Shown here piece after piece: positions 7,209 to 15,333 of a DNA stretch of 64,000 bases (position 1 is the stretch's first letter; every line of letters begins with the position of its first letter). The notes below the pieces were generated by a model that saw only the letters and a program-made list of their open reading frames with translations, was not told the origin of the DNA and ran no database searches. Made by a program: the position numbers and the translations under genes. Origin of the DNA: Vibrio sp. BS-M-Sm-2. GTDB lineage: Bacteria > Pseudomonadota > Gammaproteobacteria > Enterobacterales > Vibrionaceae. The stretch is from NCBI RefSeq assembly GCF_041504345.1, contig NZ_CP167894.1, positions 3,472,001 through 3,536,000 of the forward strand, in the 5' to 3' direction.

Positions 7209-8474
7209 CTAGTATCCGAATAGCTGTGGCAAGAACAGCACGCTTTGCGGAACAAATGTGATGAAGAACAACACCAATACTTCAAGTAGGAAGAGTGGAA
7301 TCACTTGCTTAGAAATCGCTGCGATTCCGACCTTGGATATGGTGTTGGACACAAACAGACAAATCCCCATTGGTGGTGTAATCAAGCCAATCATTAGGTT
7401 GAAGATAACTACGATACCGAAGTGAACAGGGTCGATACCAAAGCTCATCGCAATCGGATGAAAGATTGGGATAAGAATCAGCATTGCAGCAATGCCTTCA
7501 AGGAATAACCCAACAACCAGCAAGATAACGTTTACCATAATCAGAAACATGATTGGGTCGCTGATGCTGCCTAAGATCTGTTGGCTGATGAACTGAGGAA
7601 CGCGAGAGAAAGTAAGAATCCAGTTCGCTACAGATACAACGGCAATCAGGATCAAGACAATTGAAGAGTCGCGCATTGAACGCATGAACACTTCTGGTAG
7701 GTCACTGAAACTTAGAGATTTATACACGAACATACCAACTAGTAGCGCATAGAAAGCTGCGAACGCCGCTGCTTCAGTTGGCGTCACAATACCCATCAAG
7801 ATTGAACCAAGGATGAAGATTGGCATTGTTAGCGGAACAAACGCTTTTACCAACGCTTTACGGCGGCTTTGACGAACCACGTTGCTTTTTATGTTGTGAC
7901 GAGTCGCGTAAATAAACACGAAAATAGACAGAGCAACCGCAGACAATACGCCAGGAACAATACCCGCTAAGAATAGGGCAGGGACAGATACGCCACTCGC
8001 AATAAGCGCATAAATGATCACTGGAATACTAGGTGGAATCATCGGCCCAATAACCGAAGACGCTGCCGTTAACGCTGAAGAAAACTCTTTGCTGTAGCCT
8101 TCTTTTTCCATTTGAGGAATGAACACGCGGCCAAGTGCGGAGGTATCAGCAACTGCAGAGCCAGAGATACCAGCAAACATCACTGAAGACCAGATATTCA
8201 CTTGAGCTAAGCCACCACGAAAGTGACCCACTAATGCGTTAGCGAAATCAATGATACGGCTAGTGATACCACTCTTGTTCATTAGTTCACCCGCAAGAAC
8301 AAACAGAGGAACCGCAAGGATAGAGTAAGAATCCAAACCACTAAAAATACGTTGGGCTATTAGGCTGATAGAGATGGGAGTACTAGAGACGTAGAACGAC
8401 ATCGCCAAGATGATGCTGAATACGAGAGGAATACCAAAAATTAGCATGGATCCCATTAAGGCAATTGAAGGCAT
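7209..8474 (-). CDS. TRAP transporter large permease subunit (DctM family)
   Basis: 421 residues and about 12 membrane helices, the normal DctM length. Characteristic segments include the early LDSYSILAVPLFVLAGELMN, the AVADTSALGRVFIPQM region, MIPPSIPVIIYALIASGVSV and TPTEAAAFAAFYALLVG. It forms the ion-coupled channel that moves solute delivered by the DctP-type binding protein. It follows the small subunit by 9 bases and precedes the AEC gene, in one operon. The likely solute is a carboxylated ring or an aliphatic acid used by the downstream quiC pathway (inference from context). Confidence 0.95.
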   Translation of the reverse strand: MPSIALMGSMLIFGIPLVFSIILAMSFYVSSTPISISLIAQRIFSGLDSYSILAVPLFVLAGELMNKSGITSRIIDFANALVGHFRGGLAQVNIWSSVMFAGISGSAVADTSALGRVFIPQMEKEGYSKEFSSALTAASSVIGPMIPPSIPVIIYALIASGVSVPALFLAGIVPGVLSAVALSIFVFIYATRHNIKSNVVRQSRRKALVKAFVPLTMPIFILGSILMGIVTPTEAAAFAAFYALLVGMFVYKSLSFSDLPEVFMRSMRDSSIVLILIAVVSVANWILTFSRVPQFISQQILGSISDPIMFLIMVNVILLVVGLFLEGIAAMLILIPIFHPIAMSFGIDPVHFGIVVIFNLMIGLITPPMGICLFVSNTISKVGIAAISKQVIPLFLLEVLVLFFITFVPQSVLFLPQLFGY

Positions 8475-8483
8475 AACGATTCC

Positions 8484-8978
8484 TTATACGTCGCTTTGGA
8501 TAGCTTGAGTTCTTGTGGATACACGCGCTGATTTCACGTGCTGAATTAAACGCAGTGTAGCGGCTATAAATAGGCAAGCGCCGCCAACAATCAATGCTGA
8601 TTGGAAGTAGTACATAGAGACTCCAATACCAGCTGACTCAATGCCTCCGCGTTTGATCACAAATAGGTACGCTGAGTAAGTCCAGATCACCGAACATAAC
8701 AAAACAGATAGGTCGACAATGACTTCCAGCGTTTTTTGAAATGCTTTTGATTTCACTGAATCAAGAACAGAAAATTTGATGTGTAAGCCTTCTAAATAAC
8801 ACAATGATGTAGCGAACATAACGCCATAAATCATTGAGTATTTGCTTAGCTCCTCGCCCCATAGGATAGAGGTATTAAAAAAGTAACGGCTGATTGTGGT
8901 GATCAACATCACTGCAAACAAATTGAAGAGTGAAGCCCCGGCGAGAATCGCAAGTAGCTTTTTATATTGCTCAATCAT
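8484..8978 (-). CDS. TRAP transporter small permease subunit (DctQ family)
   Basis: 164 residues with four membrane helices, typical of DctQ. The ILWGEELSKYSMIYGVMFATS segment after the first helix is the family's conserved W-x-EE motif. It pairs with the DctM-type subunit in the inner membrane. The start is preceded on the minus strand by AAGGAGACAGGGAAC. It is separated from the solute-binding-protein gene by a 12-bp perfect hairpin. Confidence 0.9.
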   Translation of the reverse strand: MIEQYKKLLAILAGASLFNLFAVMLITTISRYFFNTSILWGEELSKYSMIYGVMFATSLCYLEGLHIKFSVLDSVKSKAFQKTLEVIVDLSVLLCSVIWTYSAYLFVIKRGGIESAGIGVSMYYFQSALIVGGACLFIAATLRLIQHVKSARVSTRTQAIQSDV

Positions 8979-8998
8979 GTTCCCTGTCTCCTTGGGAA

Positions 8999-9029
8999 GA
9001 GTCGTTATACATCAGAGGTATAACGACTC
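8999..9029 (-). other. Perfect 12-bp hairpin between TRAP binding-protein and permease genes
   Basis: GAGTCGTTATAC (8999-9010) is an exact inverted repeat of GTATAACGACTC (9018-9029) with a 7-base loop. On the coding strand it is not followed by a T-run. Such intercistronic stem-loops commonly let the binding-protein mRNA outlast the permease part; that role is inferred. Confidence 0.75.
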
Positions 9030-9081
9030 ATTTCTTATAAGTACTGCTGTAGGGTTTTTGTATTGATTATTCGGTTATGAA

Positions 9082-10080
9082 TTAGTTAGTCGCGGTTTCT
9101 ACTGCGTCTAGTGCATCATCAATCCATTTTGAATCGATAGTGCCTGATAACCATTTGATCACAGCGGGCTGTGTCTTATCGCGGAATTGTTTCTGTTGCT
9201 CTGGCGTTAGCGAAGTAATCTTCATGCCTTTTTGAGCAAGTACTTCTAAGCCTTCTGCTGAATTCACTTGCTGAATAGCTCGACCTACTGTGCCTGCAAC
9301 TTTTGCAGCACGATCAATGATGGCTCGGTCTTCGGCATTCAAAGATGTGTAGAAATCGTCATTCATTAATAAGAAATCAGTACCATAAACGTGACCGTCT
9401 AGAGTGATGTATTTCTGAAGTTCATAGAATTTGTTCGCGTTGATTACGCTGACAGGGTTTTCCTGTCCGTCGATAACGCCAGTGGTCAGAGCGGCAGGAA
9501 CTTCAGGGAATGCAATAGGTGTAGGCTCTGCATCCAATGACTTCATCATTTCAACGTAAAGTGGTGTTGTCATTACGCGGATTTTAAGACCGTTTAAGTC
9601 TTGCGGCGTAGTAATTTCACGCTTTGAGTTTGTGAAATGGCGGAAACCTGTTTCGCCATAAGCGAGGTTACGTAGACCCGTTGTTTTCAAACATTGGTCA
9701 TTCAATTTTTGACCAAACTCACCATCTAGCACTTCCCAAGCAATAGGAGCTGAAGGGAACAGGTAAGGGATTTCTAGTACGTTCGCTTCCTTACAAAGCT
9801 TAGAGTAAGCACCAGAAACCATAGTCATGGTTAGCATGCCTTCTTGAGTCGACTGAAGTAGCTCTGTCTCGCCACCAAGTTGACCTGAAGGGTAGATATT
9901 TACATTAATTCGACCACCAGATTCAGCCTCTACAAGGTTCTTGAAAACCTGTGTTGCAGCGCCTTTCTTAGAGATCGTCCAATCTTGTGAATCTACATGC
10001 CCAATAGTGATGTCCAGAGCAGCAGCAGAACCTGCATATGCAAGCGATAGAGCGAGTGTAAGTTTAGTTATTGTTTTCAT
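9082..10080 (-). CDS. TRAP transporter substrate-binding protein (DctP family)
   Basis: 332 residues from the ATG at 10080, which has a near-perfect AGGAGGT 8 bases upstream; the longer frame to 10143 lacks this. A Sec signal peptide (KTITKLTLALSLAYAGSAAA) precedes a DctP fold. Visible family segments are YPSGQLGGETELLQSTQEG, the GFRHFTNSKREITTPQDLNGLKIRV region carrying the carboxylate-binding Arg, and a GVIDGQENPVSVI stretch. It captures solute in the periplasm for the DctQM permease. It is the first gene of the operon ending at quiC. A GTTAT-N11-ATAAC site lies about 75 bases upstream. Confidence 0.95.
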   Translation of the reverse strand: MKTITKLTLALSLAYAGSAAALDITIGHVDSQDWTISKKGAATQVFKNLVEAESGGRINVNIYPSGQLGGETELLQSTQEGMLTMTMVSGAYSKLCKEANVLEIPYLFPSAPIAWEVLDGEFGQKLNDQCLKTTGLRNLAYGETGFRHFTNSKREITTPQDLNGLKIRVMTTPLYVEMMKSLDAEPTPIAFPEVPAALTTGVIDGQENPVSVINANKFYELQKYITLDGHVYGTDFLLMNDDFYTSLNAEDRAIIDRAAKVAGTVGRAIQQVNSAEGLEVLAQKGMKITSLTPEQQKQFRDKTQPAVIKWLSGTIDSKWIDDALDAVETATN

Positions 10081-10151
10081 TTGTGAACCTCCTGTTTCTA
10101 CGTCGATAAAGTTATCACCTAAAATTAACAACCGATAATTCATATAGTGAA

Positions 10152-10178
10152 AGTGTTATTCAATTTTGAGATAACATT
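10152..10178. promoter_or_regulatory. Candidate LysR-type regulator binding site
   Basis: TGTTAT-N11-ATAACA is a perfect dyad (10154-10159 and 10171-10176) matching the T-N11-A architecture of LysR-type operators. It lies in the divergent region between the TRAP operon (start 10080) and the dual-HTH LysR gene (start 10532), close to the TRAP side. The rest of the 451-base gap (10081-10531) is AT-rich and shows no gene that I can support. Confidence 0.5.
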
Positions 10179-10531
10179 AACTATTCGTGCTGGGGTTACA
10201 GTTTGATATTCTATTTGCATTGCACTATAAAACAGTAGGTTACTGATATATAGCTGTGAGTTATGTATTGAAAAAGGGGATTGAAAATGAATTTTTGTGT
10301 ATTTCTTTTTTGGAGAATGAAGTCACATCTTTACCTTGGTGGAGTTACATTTTATCTACATCAACTCACAGATTTCAGCTTTTCTGCTGGAAGAGTATTC
10401 AAAAAATGTGCTGAATGTGTTCGATAGTTGACGGGGTTTAAATGAGTCATTTGGCAACGTTTTTGAAGGTGTCATTTGTATTTGTAATTTGAATGTAAAT
10501 GGCAGTTTGACAGCACTTTTGAGGCGATAAC

Positions 10532-11743
10532 ATGTTAAATATTCCAAACTTGAGACACCTAAGAGCGATATCAGAAGTGGTGAATACTGGAAGCATTAGC
10601 AAGGCTTCGGAAGTGGTGTTTTTGTCTCAGCCAGCCATCACACAAGCGATAGCGAAACTGGAAAAAAACATTCATAGTGAGCTGTTCGAACGCACCACCG
10701 ATGGCATGAAACCGACCGAACAAGGAGAAGCGTTTTCATTTCGAATTGAACGTGCGTTAGAGTACATCAGTAAAGGCATTGCTGATTCACTAAAAGTCGC
10801 GAAAGGCCAGCGAAAAAGCAGTGTTCAGCGCTATTTGTTCAATATAACGACCACTCAATTGAAAGCATTGATCGCGGTTTCTAACGGTCAAAGCTTTACT
10901 GAAGCCAGTCGAATTTTGGAAGTGTCGCAGTCGTCAGTTTATCGTGCATCTAAAGATCTTGAAGAGATCCTTGGTATCACTTTATTCGAAAAAAACAGCA
11001 CGGGTATTACGATTAGTAAAGCTGGTAGCGCTCTGGTGATGTCGAGTAAATTAGCCTTCGTAGAAATCAAGCAAGGCATCGAAGAGGTTGGCTTATTGAG
11101 TAACCGCCATAACAGTGTGATTACGGTTGGCTGTTTGCCTCTTGCTCGTACATGTTTACTACCAAACACCATCAATGAGTTTTCTCGTAAGTTCCCTGAT
11201 TGCCAAATTCATGTGATCGACGGCCCGTATCAAGACTTGCTCAATCACTTACGCCACGGTGACCTAGATATCCTCATTGGTGCGCTGCGTTTCCCATCAC
11301 CGAGCACTGATATTCGCCAAGAAACTCTGTTTCAATCACATAACAAAATCCTCTCTAGAAACGATCATCCATTGAGCTTGAAAGAGCAAATAACACTTGA
11401 TGATTTACAAGATTCGAGTTGGGTTGTATCTAATGTAAACACACCTGGACGTAGAATGTTTGAAGACATTTTCACATCTCAGGAACGTGATGTACCCACT
11501 CGAATTGTTGAGGCGAGCTCGCAGATGTTGGTAAGAGAACTGCTTTTAGGCAGCGATCGATTAACGATTCTCTCTCAGCACCAGATCACTCGCGAACTTG
11601 AAGAGGGGCACTTCACCATTCTGCCATTTGATTGCAAAAAGCAGTCACGCCCAATCGGTTTAACCATGCGGAAAAACTGGTTTGCTACCTCGGTTCAAAA
11701 CCATTTTCTGACGTTGTTACGTGAGAAAGGTGTACAGCTTTAG
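10532..11743 (+). CDS. LysR family regulator with two N-terminal helix-turn-helix domains
   Basis: 403 residues, about 100 longer than a standard LysR protein. The first wHTH spans residues 5-70 (SISKASEVVFLSQPAITQAIAKLE, quoted in part). A second LysR-like wHTH lies at about 107-170 (FTEASRILEVSQSSVYRASK). The periplasmic-binding-like effector domain occupies about 200-403. The gene is divergent from the TRAP-quiC operon and upstream of the DUF1932, LigC-like and aldo/keto reductase genes, so it probably controls both arms in response to a pathway intermediate. The tandem HTH architecture is uncommon and could be an internal duplication. ATG 10532 follows GAGGCGATAAC. Confidence 0.9.
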   Translation: MLNIPNLRHLRAISEVVNTGSISKASEVVFLSQPAITQAIAKLEKNIHSELFERTTDGMKPTEQGEAFSFRIERALEYISKGIADSLKVAKGQRKSSVQRYLFNITTTQLKALIAVSNGQSFTEASRILEVSQSSVYRASKDLEEILGITLFEKNSTGITISKAGSALVMSSKLAFVEIKQGIEEVGLLSNRHNSVITVGCLPLARTCLLPNTINEFSRKFPDCQIHVIDGPYQDLLNHLRHGDLDILIGALRFPSPSTDIRQETLFQSHNKILSRNDHPLSLKEQITLDDLQDSSWVVSNVNTPGRRMFEDIFTSQERDVPTRIVEASSQMLVRELLLGSDRLTILSQHQITRELEEGHFTILPFDCKKQSRPIGLTMRKNWFATSVQNHFLTLLREKGVQL

Positions 11744-11917
11744 TTATTCTCAGTTGAGTTCAGTTCGGCTTGTTGTGTTTTCTGTTTGGCTTTCTATTTT
11801 CAACTTAAATCATGACACTCAAGTGCGGTCTAAAAGTGAAGGCATTTTTCCAAAATTGAATACCCCTTATATTTATTTGATTATCGCTCTGTAGGTGCCA
11901 ATGCTAAGGTAACTGTC

Positions 11918-12862
11918 ATGAAAAACGCAGATAAGTTGGCAGGTAAAAAGAGAATTATGGCGACGATAACAAGAGCTGCGTTCATTGGTTTTGGTGAAGC
12001 TGCACAAGAATTTTTGGTGAGCTGGGGTGATAAAGCACCAGAAGTGATTAGTGGATTCGATATCAAAAGTAACCATGCACAGCACCGCGAAAGCATTCTT
12101 CTTGAATACATTAAGCATGGCGTTCAAGGTGCATTTGAAGCTCACGAGGCGATAAATGGTGCTGAGTTAGTCTTTTCATTGGTGACGGCCGATCAAGCTG
12201 AAGCTGTGGCGAAAAACGTAGCGAAAACATTCACGTCCAAACAGATATTCTTGGACTGTAATTCATGTTCACCCCAAGTAAAACAAAGGAATGCTGAGCT
12301 TATTGAAGCATGTGGTGCAAGCTATCTTGATGTTGCAATTATGGCCCCGGTGTTGGGAAGAACATCTGCAATCCCATTGTTGATCTCAGGAAAAAAAGCA
12401 TTAGAAATTGAACCGATACTGATCTCACTTGGCTTCAAAGTTGAAGTGGTGTCTGACCAAGTGGGTGAGGCATCAAGCATCAAAATGATCCGTTCTGTGA
12501 TGGTAAAAGGACTTGAAGCTCTCACTACGGAATGTTTGTTGGCAGCGCGTAAAGCGGGGGTTGAAAATCATGTGCTCGAATCACTCAGTACAACGTATCC
12601 AGCTCTGCCATTGAACGATCTCGGCCAATATCACTTGGAACGTATGTTATCTCATGGGGAGCGACGTTCTAACGAGCTTAAAGAGGTGTCTAATACCTTA
12701 AGCGAACTAAATTTGAATGGCTCGATGGTGAACGGTGCGATGGAGTGGCATAGCGCACTCGGTAAGATGCCAGTCGAGTATCAAGGGCAAGACCTATCTA
12801 CATTGAGTGATTTGGTATTAGGGCAATTGGCCAATACTGGAACTCGCGCATTGAATGAATAA
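11918..12862 (+). CDS. NAD(P)-dependent dehydrogenase with DUF1932 C-terminal domain
   Basis: 314 residues. A Rossmann domain of the 6-phosphogluconate/beta-hydroxyacid dehydrogenase superfamily has AFIGFGEAA near the N-terminus, then FDIKSN after strand 2 and a LDCNSCSP segment where these enzymes bind substrate. A DUF1932 helical domain fills the C-terminal third (SSIKMIRSVMVKGLEAL onward, with the conserved catalytic-type lysine). The ATG at 11918 has AAGGT 7 bases upstream; the ATG at 11957 starts closer to where family homology begins and may be the real start. It lies between the LysR gene and the LigC-like gene, and probably belongs to the same catabolic locus. The substrate is unknown. 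Confidence 0.8.
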   Translation: MKNADKLAGKKRIMATITRAAFIGFGEAAQEFLVSWGDKAPEVISGFDIKSNHAQHRESILLEYIKHGVQGAFEAHEAINGAELVFSLVTADQAEAVAKNVAKTFTSKQIFLDCNSCSPQVKQRNAELIEACGASYLDVAIMAPVLGRTSAIPLLISGKKALEIEPILISLGFKVEVVSDQVGEASSIKMIRSVMVKGLEALTTECLLAARKAGVENHVLESLSTTYPALPLNDLGQYHLERMLSHGERRSNELKEVSNTLSELNLNGSMVNGAMEWHSALGKMPVEYQGQDLSTLSDLVLGQLANTGTRALNE

Positions 12863-12950
12863 CGGCATAGCCAAAAAATCGAAAATCTAAGCAAGCGAAT
12901 GTTGTGATTAGTTGAATGCGGAGCAAGGTTAAACGTAGAAGCCATCGATT

Positions 12951-13024
12951 ATTAAGCAATTAAGCAATTAAGCAACTAAGTAATTCATTAAGTAATCAAA
13001 CATTAAGTAAAAAGCATTAAGCAA
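12951..13024. repeat. Degenerate AT-rich tandem repeat (ATTAAGCAA/ATTAAGTAA)
   Basis: Around seven units related to ATTAAGCAA follow one another in the gap before the LigC-like gene. The units become less regular toward the gene. It could be a slippage product or a regulator landing zone. Function is unknown. Confidence 0.6.
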
Positions 13025-13065
13025 CACCGGCCAAACAGGGCGGGTATCAAATTAAAGGAATGAAT

Positions 13066-14019
13066 ATGAACGTATGTGTTGTGGGCGCGACAGGTGCCTT
13101 TGGACGTAAACACTTGGATGCTATCCGTGAAATTGAAGGCGTTCGCGTAACTGCGATGGTTTCTCCAGAGCAAGATAAGCTTGATCAACTGATCACAGAG
13201 TATGGTCATGATTCAAAGGGCTTTACCAACCTATCTGACGCACTTGCACTTGATGAGGTGGAAGCAGTAATTCTTGCTACGCCAACACAAATGCACGCAG
13301 CACAAGCGATTGAATGTATGGAAGCAGGCAAACATGTTTTGGTTGAAATCCCAATGGCGGACAACATCGAAGATAGCTACCGCGTGGTAGAAGCTCAAAA
13401 GAAATCTGGCAAAATCGCAATGGCTGGCCACACTCGTCGTTTCAACCCAAGCCACCAATGGATTCAGAACAAGATTGCTGCCGGCGAACTCCATATCCAG
13501 CAGATGGACGTACAAACATATTTCTTCCGCCGCACAAACACCAACGCTAAAGGTGAAGCTCGTTGTTGGACCGATCACCTGCTTTGGCACCATGCTTGTC
13601 ATACTGTTGATCTTTTCCAATACCAAACCGGTGAACAGGCAACAAAACTTCAAGCACTTCAAGGTCCAATTCACCCAGACTTGGGTATCGCGATGGACAT
13701 GAGCATTGGTATGAAAGTGCCATCAGGTGCAATTTGTACGCTTTCACTGTCATTCAACAATGATGGCCCGTTTGGTACGTTCTTCCGTTACATCTGTGAA
13801 GAGGGCACTTACCTAGCGCGCTATGATGACCTGTATGACGGCAAAGAAAACCCTATCTCGCTAGAAGGTGTTGCGGTTTCTAATAATGGTATTGAACTTA
13901 TCGACCGTGAATTCTTCGATGCAATCAAAACGGGTCGTGAGCCAAATTCAAGTGTGGCGAGCTGCCTTCCTGCCATGGAAACATTAGACAAGCTTGAACA
14001 GTTACTTGAAGCTGAGTAA
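13066..14019 (+). CDS. LigC-like Gfo/Idh/MocA dehydrogenase (carboxy-hydroxymuconate-semialdehyde dehydrogenase type)
   Basis: 317 residues from the ATG at 13066, placed 6 bases after AAAGGA; the ATG at 13060 would leave no spacing. The N-terminal GATGAFGRKH binds NAD(P), and ATPTQMHAAQAIECMEAGKHV and EIPMAD follow. GHTRRFNPSH, MDVQTYFFRRTN and WTDHLLWHHACHTVDLF closely match what I recall of LigC/PmdC, which oxidises 4-carboxy-2-hydroxymuconate-6-semialdehyde to 2-pyrone-4,6-dicarboxylate in protocatechuate 4,5-cleavage. That fits a locus making protocatechuate by QuiC, but no LigAB, LigI, LigJ or LigK gene is in the window. Either those genes lie elsewhere or this enzyme has another substrate. 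Confidence 0.8.
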   Translation: MNVCVVGATGAFGRKHLDAIREIEGVRVTAMVSPEQDKLDQLITEYGHDSKGFTNLSDALALDEVEAVILATPTQMHAAQAIECMEAGKHVLVEIPMADNIEDSYRVVEAQKKSGKIAMAGHTRRFNPSHQWIQNKIAAGELHIQQMDVQTYFFRRTNTNAKGEARCWTDHLLWHHACHTVDLFQYQTGEQATKLQALQGPIHPDLGIAMDMSIGMKVPSGAICTLSLSFNNDGPFGTFFRYICEEGTYLARYDDLYDGKENPISLEGVAVSNNGIELIDREFFDAIKTGREPNSSVASCLPAMETLDKLEQLLEAE

Positions 14020-14125
14020 TTAAAACTGAGTAGCAAGTTAACGCTCAGTAGTGACTTAAAGAAGAACCGTTCTTTAAAGTCGTGTTAGTGAACAGTTGGT
14101 ATTTTTAGCAGTAAAAGGATAAACG

Positions 14126-15151
14126 ATGATGGCTAGTATTGGTGGGCAGACATTAGCGCCAGTGGCTTTAGGTTGTATGAACTTGTCGCATGCTTATGGC
14201 ACTCCACCGCAGAAATCGGATAGCATTAAGTTACTCAATCAAGCGTTGGATCTGGGCTATAACATGCTCGACACGGCTGCGTTGTATGGCTTTGGTGCGA
14301 ATGAATCACTGTTAGCTGAGGCGGTTGGTCATCGTCGTCATGAGTTTTTCCTCGCTAGTAAATGTGGAATGTTCAAAGGGCCTGATGGCAAGCGAGCGAT
14401 TGATGGGCGGCCAGAAACGATTCGTAAAACGTGTGAAGATTCACTACAACGTTTGAATACTGACGTCATTGATTTGTACTACCTGCATCGATGGGACAAA
14501 AGCGTTCCGATTGAAGAGAGCATTGGTGAACTTTCTCGTTTGGTCGAAGAGGGTAAGATCAAACACATAGGTTTGTCAGAAGTTTCTGCCGACACCATCG
14601 CCAAAGCTAATGCGGTTCATAAGATCGCAGCAGTACAATCTGAATATTCACTCTGGTCGCGTAATCCAGAAATCGCGGTTATCGAACAGTGCCAAAAGAT
14701 AGATGCAACTTTTGTGTCATTCAGTCCTGTTGGCCGCGGTATGTTGACAGGTGAAGTGAAAGATAATCAGTTTGTCGCTGGTGATATTCGCTTAGCCATG
14801 CCACGTTTCTCTGATGAACACTTCGAGTCTAATTTGTCTTTAGTACGACAGTTTGAGTCTGTGTTGCCGATGTTTGCCGAAGAGAACGGCTTTTCGATTA
14901 ATGACAATCGCGGTTCAACTCCGACTCTGGCACAACTGGCATTGGCTTGGACTTTGAAAAAAGCACCGAACTCTATCGCATTACCGGGTACTACAAGCCT
15001 CCAACACTTAGAGGACAACTGGAATGCACAGCAGTTATCGGTTTCTGATGAATTGTTGCGCGTGATAGACGATATTATTCCTCAAAACAAGATAGCTGGT
15101 GGACGTTATAACGCGGCAACTCAACGCGAGATTGATACTGAAGAGTTCTAA
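14126..15151 (+). CDS. Aldo/keto reductase
   Basis: 341 residues of (beta/alpha)8 NADPH-dependent reductase. The catalytic tetrad motifs are visible: DTAALYG with Asp and Tyr, the SKCGMF strand with Lys, and YYLHRWD with His. The cofactor-binding C-terminal part has SFSPVGRGMLTG and ALPGTTSLQHLEDN. The ATG at 14126 has AAAGGA 6 bases upstream. It is the last gene before a strong terminator and follows the LigC-like gene by 106 bases, so it may reduce a carbonyl intermediate of the same pathway. Substrate range in this superfamily is broad. Confidence 0.85.
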   Translation: MMASIGGQTLAPVALGCMNLSHAYGTPPQKSDSIKLLNQALDLGYNMLDTAALYGFGANESLLAEAVGHRRHEFFLASKCGMFKGPDGKRAIDGRPETIRKTCEDSLQRLNTDVIDLYYLHRWDKSVPIEESIGELSRLVEEGKIKHIGLSEVSADTIAKANAVHKIAAVQSEYSLWSRNPEIAVIEQCQKIDATFVSFSPVGRGMLTGEVKDNQFVAGDIRLAMPRFSDEHFESNLSLVRQFESVLPMFAEENGFSINDNRGSTPTLAQLALAWTLKKAPNSIALPGTTSLQHLEDNWNAQQLSVSDELLRVIDDIIPQNKIAGGRYNAATQREIDTEEF

Positions 15152-15222
15152 TCACTGCTCGATTATTAGTTGTATCTTACTCGCTTTATCTTACTTGTAG
15201 TATCAATGACAATCTATCCAAT

Positions 15223-15260
15223 AAACCTCCGGTCACGCCTACGTAACCGGAGGTTTTTTA
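15223..15260. terminator. Bidirectional intrinsic terminator
   Basis: AAACCTCCGGT (15223-15233) is an exact inverted repeat of ACCGGAGGTTT (15246-15256) with a 12-base loop, followed by T residues on the plus strand and preceded by A residues. It lies between convergent genes, ending the aldo/keto reductase transcript and probably the protease transcript. Confidence 0.85.
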
Positions 15261-15333
15261 TTTCAAGACCTAATAAGCAAAACAGTTTTGCCTTGTTGAT
15301 CTCCATTTAACGCGGTTCGCTTTTTGTTCTAAC

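Noticed and set aside
12951..13024. CRISPR-like repeat
   Set aside because: Units are about 9 bases with no spacers, so this is a simple tandem repeat.
13231..13674. Minus-strand ORF of 147 residues in the LigC-like gene
   Set aside because: It lies entirely antisense to a gene with strong family motifs; the composition is typical of a shadow frame.
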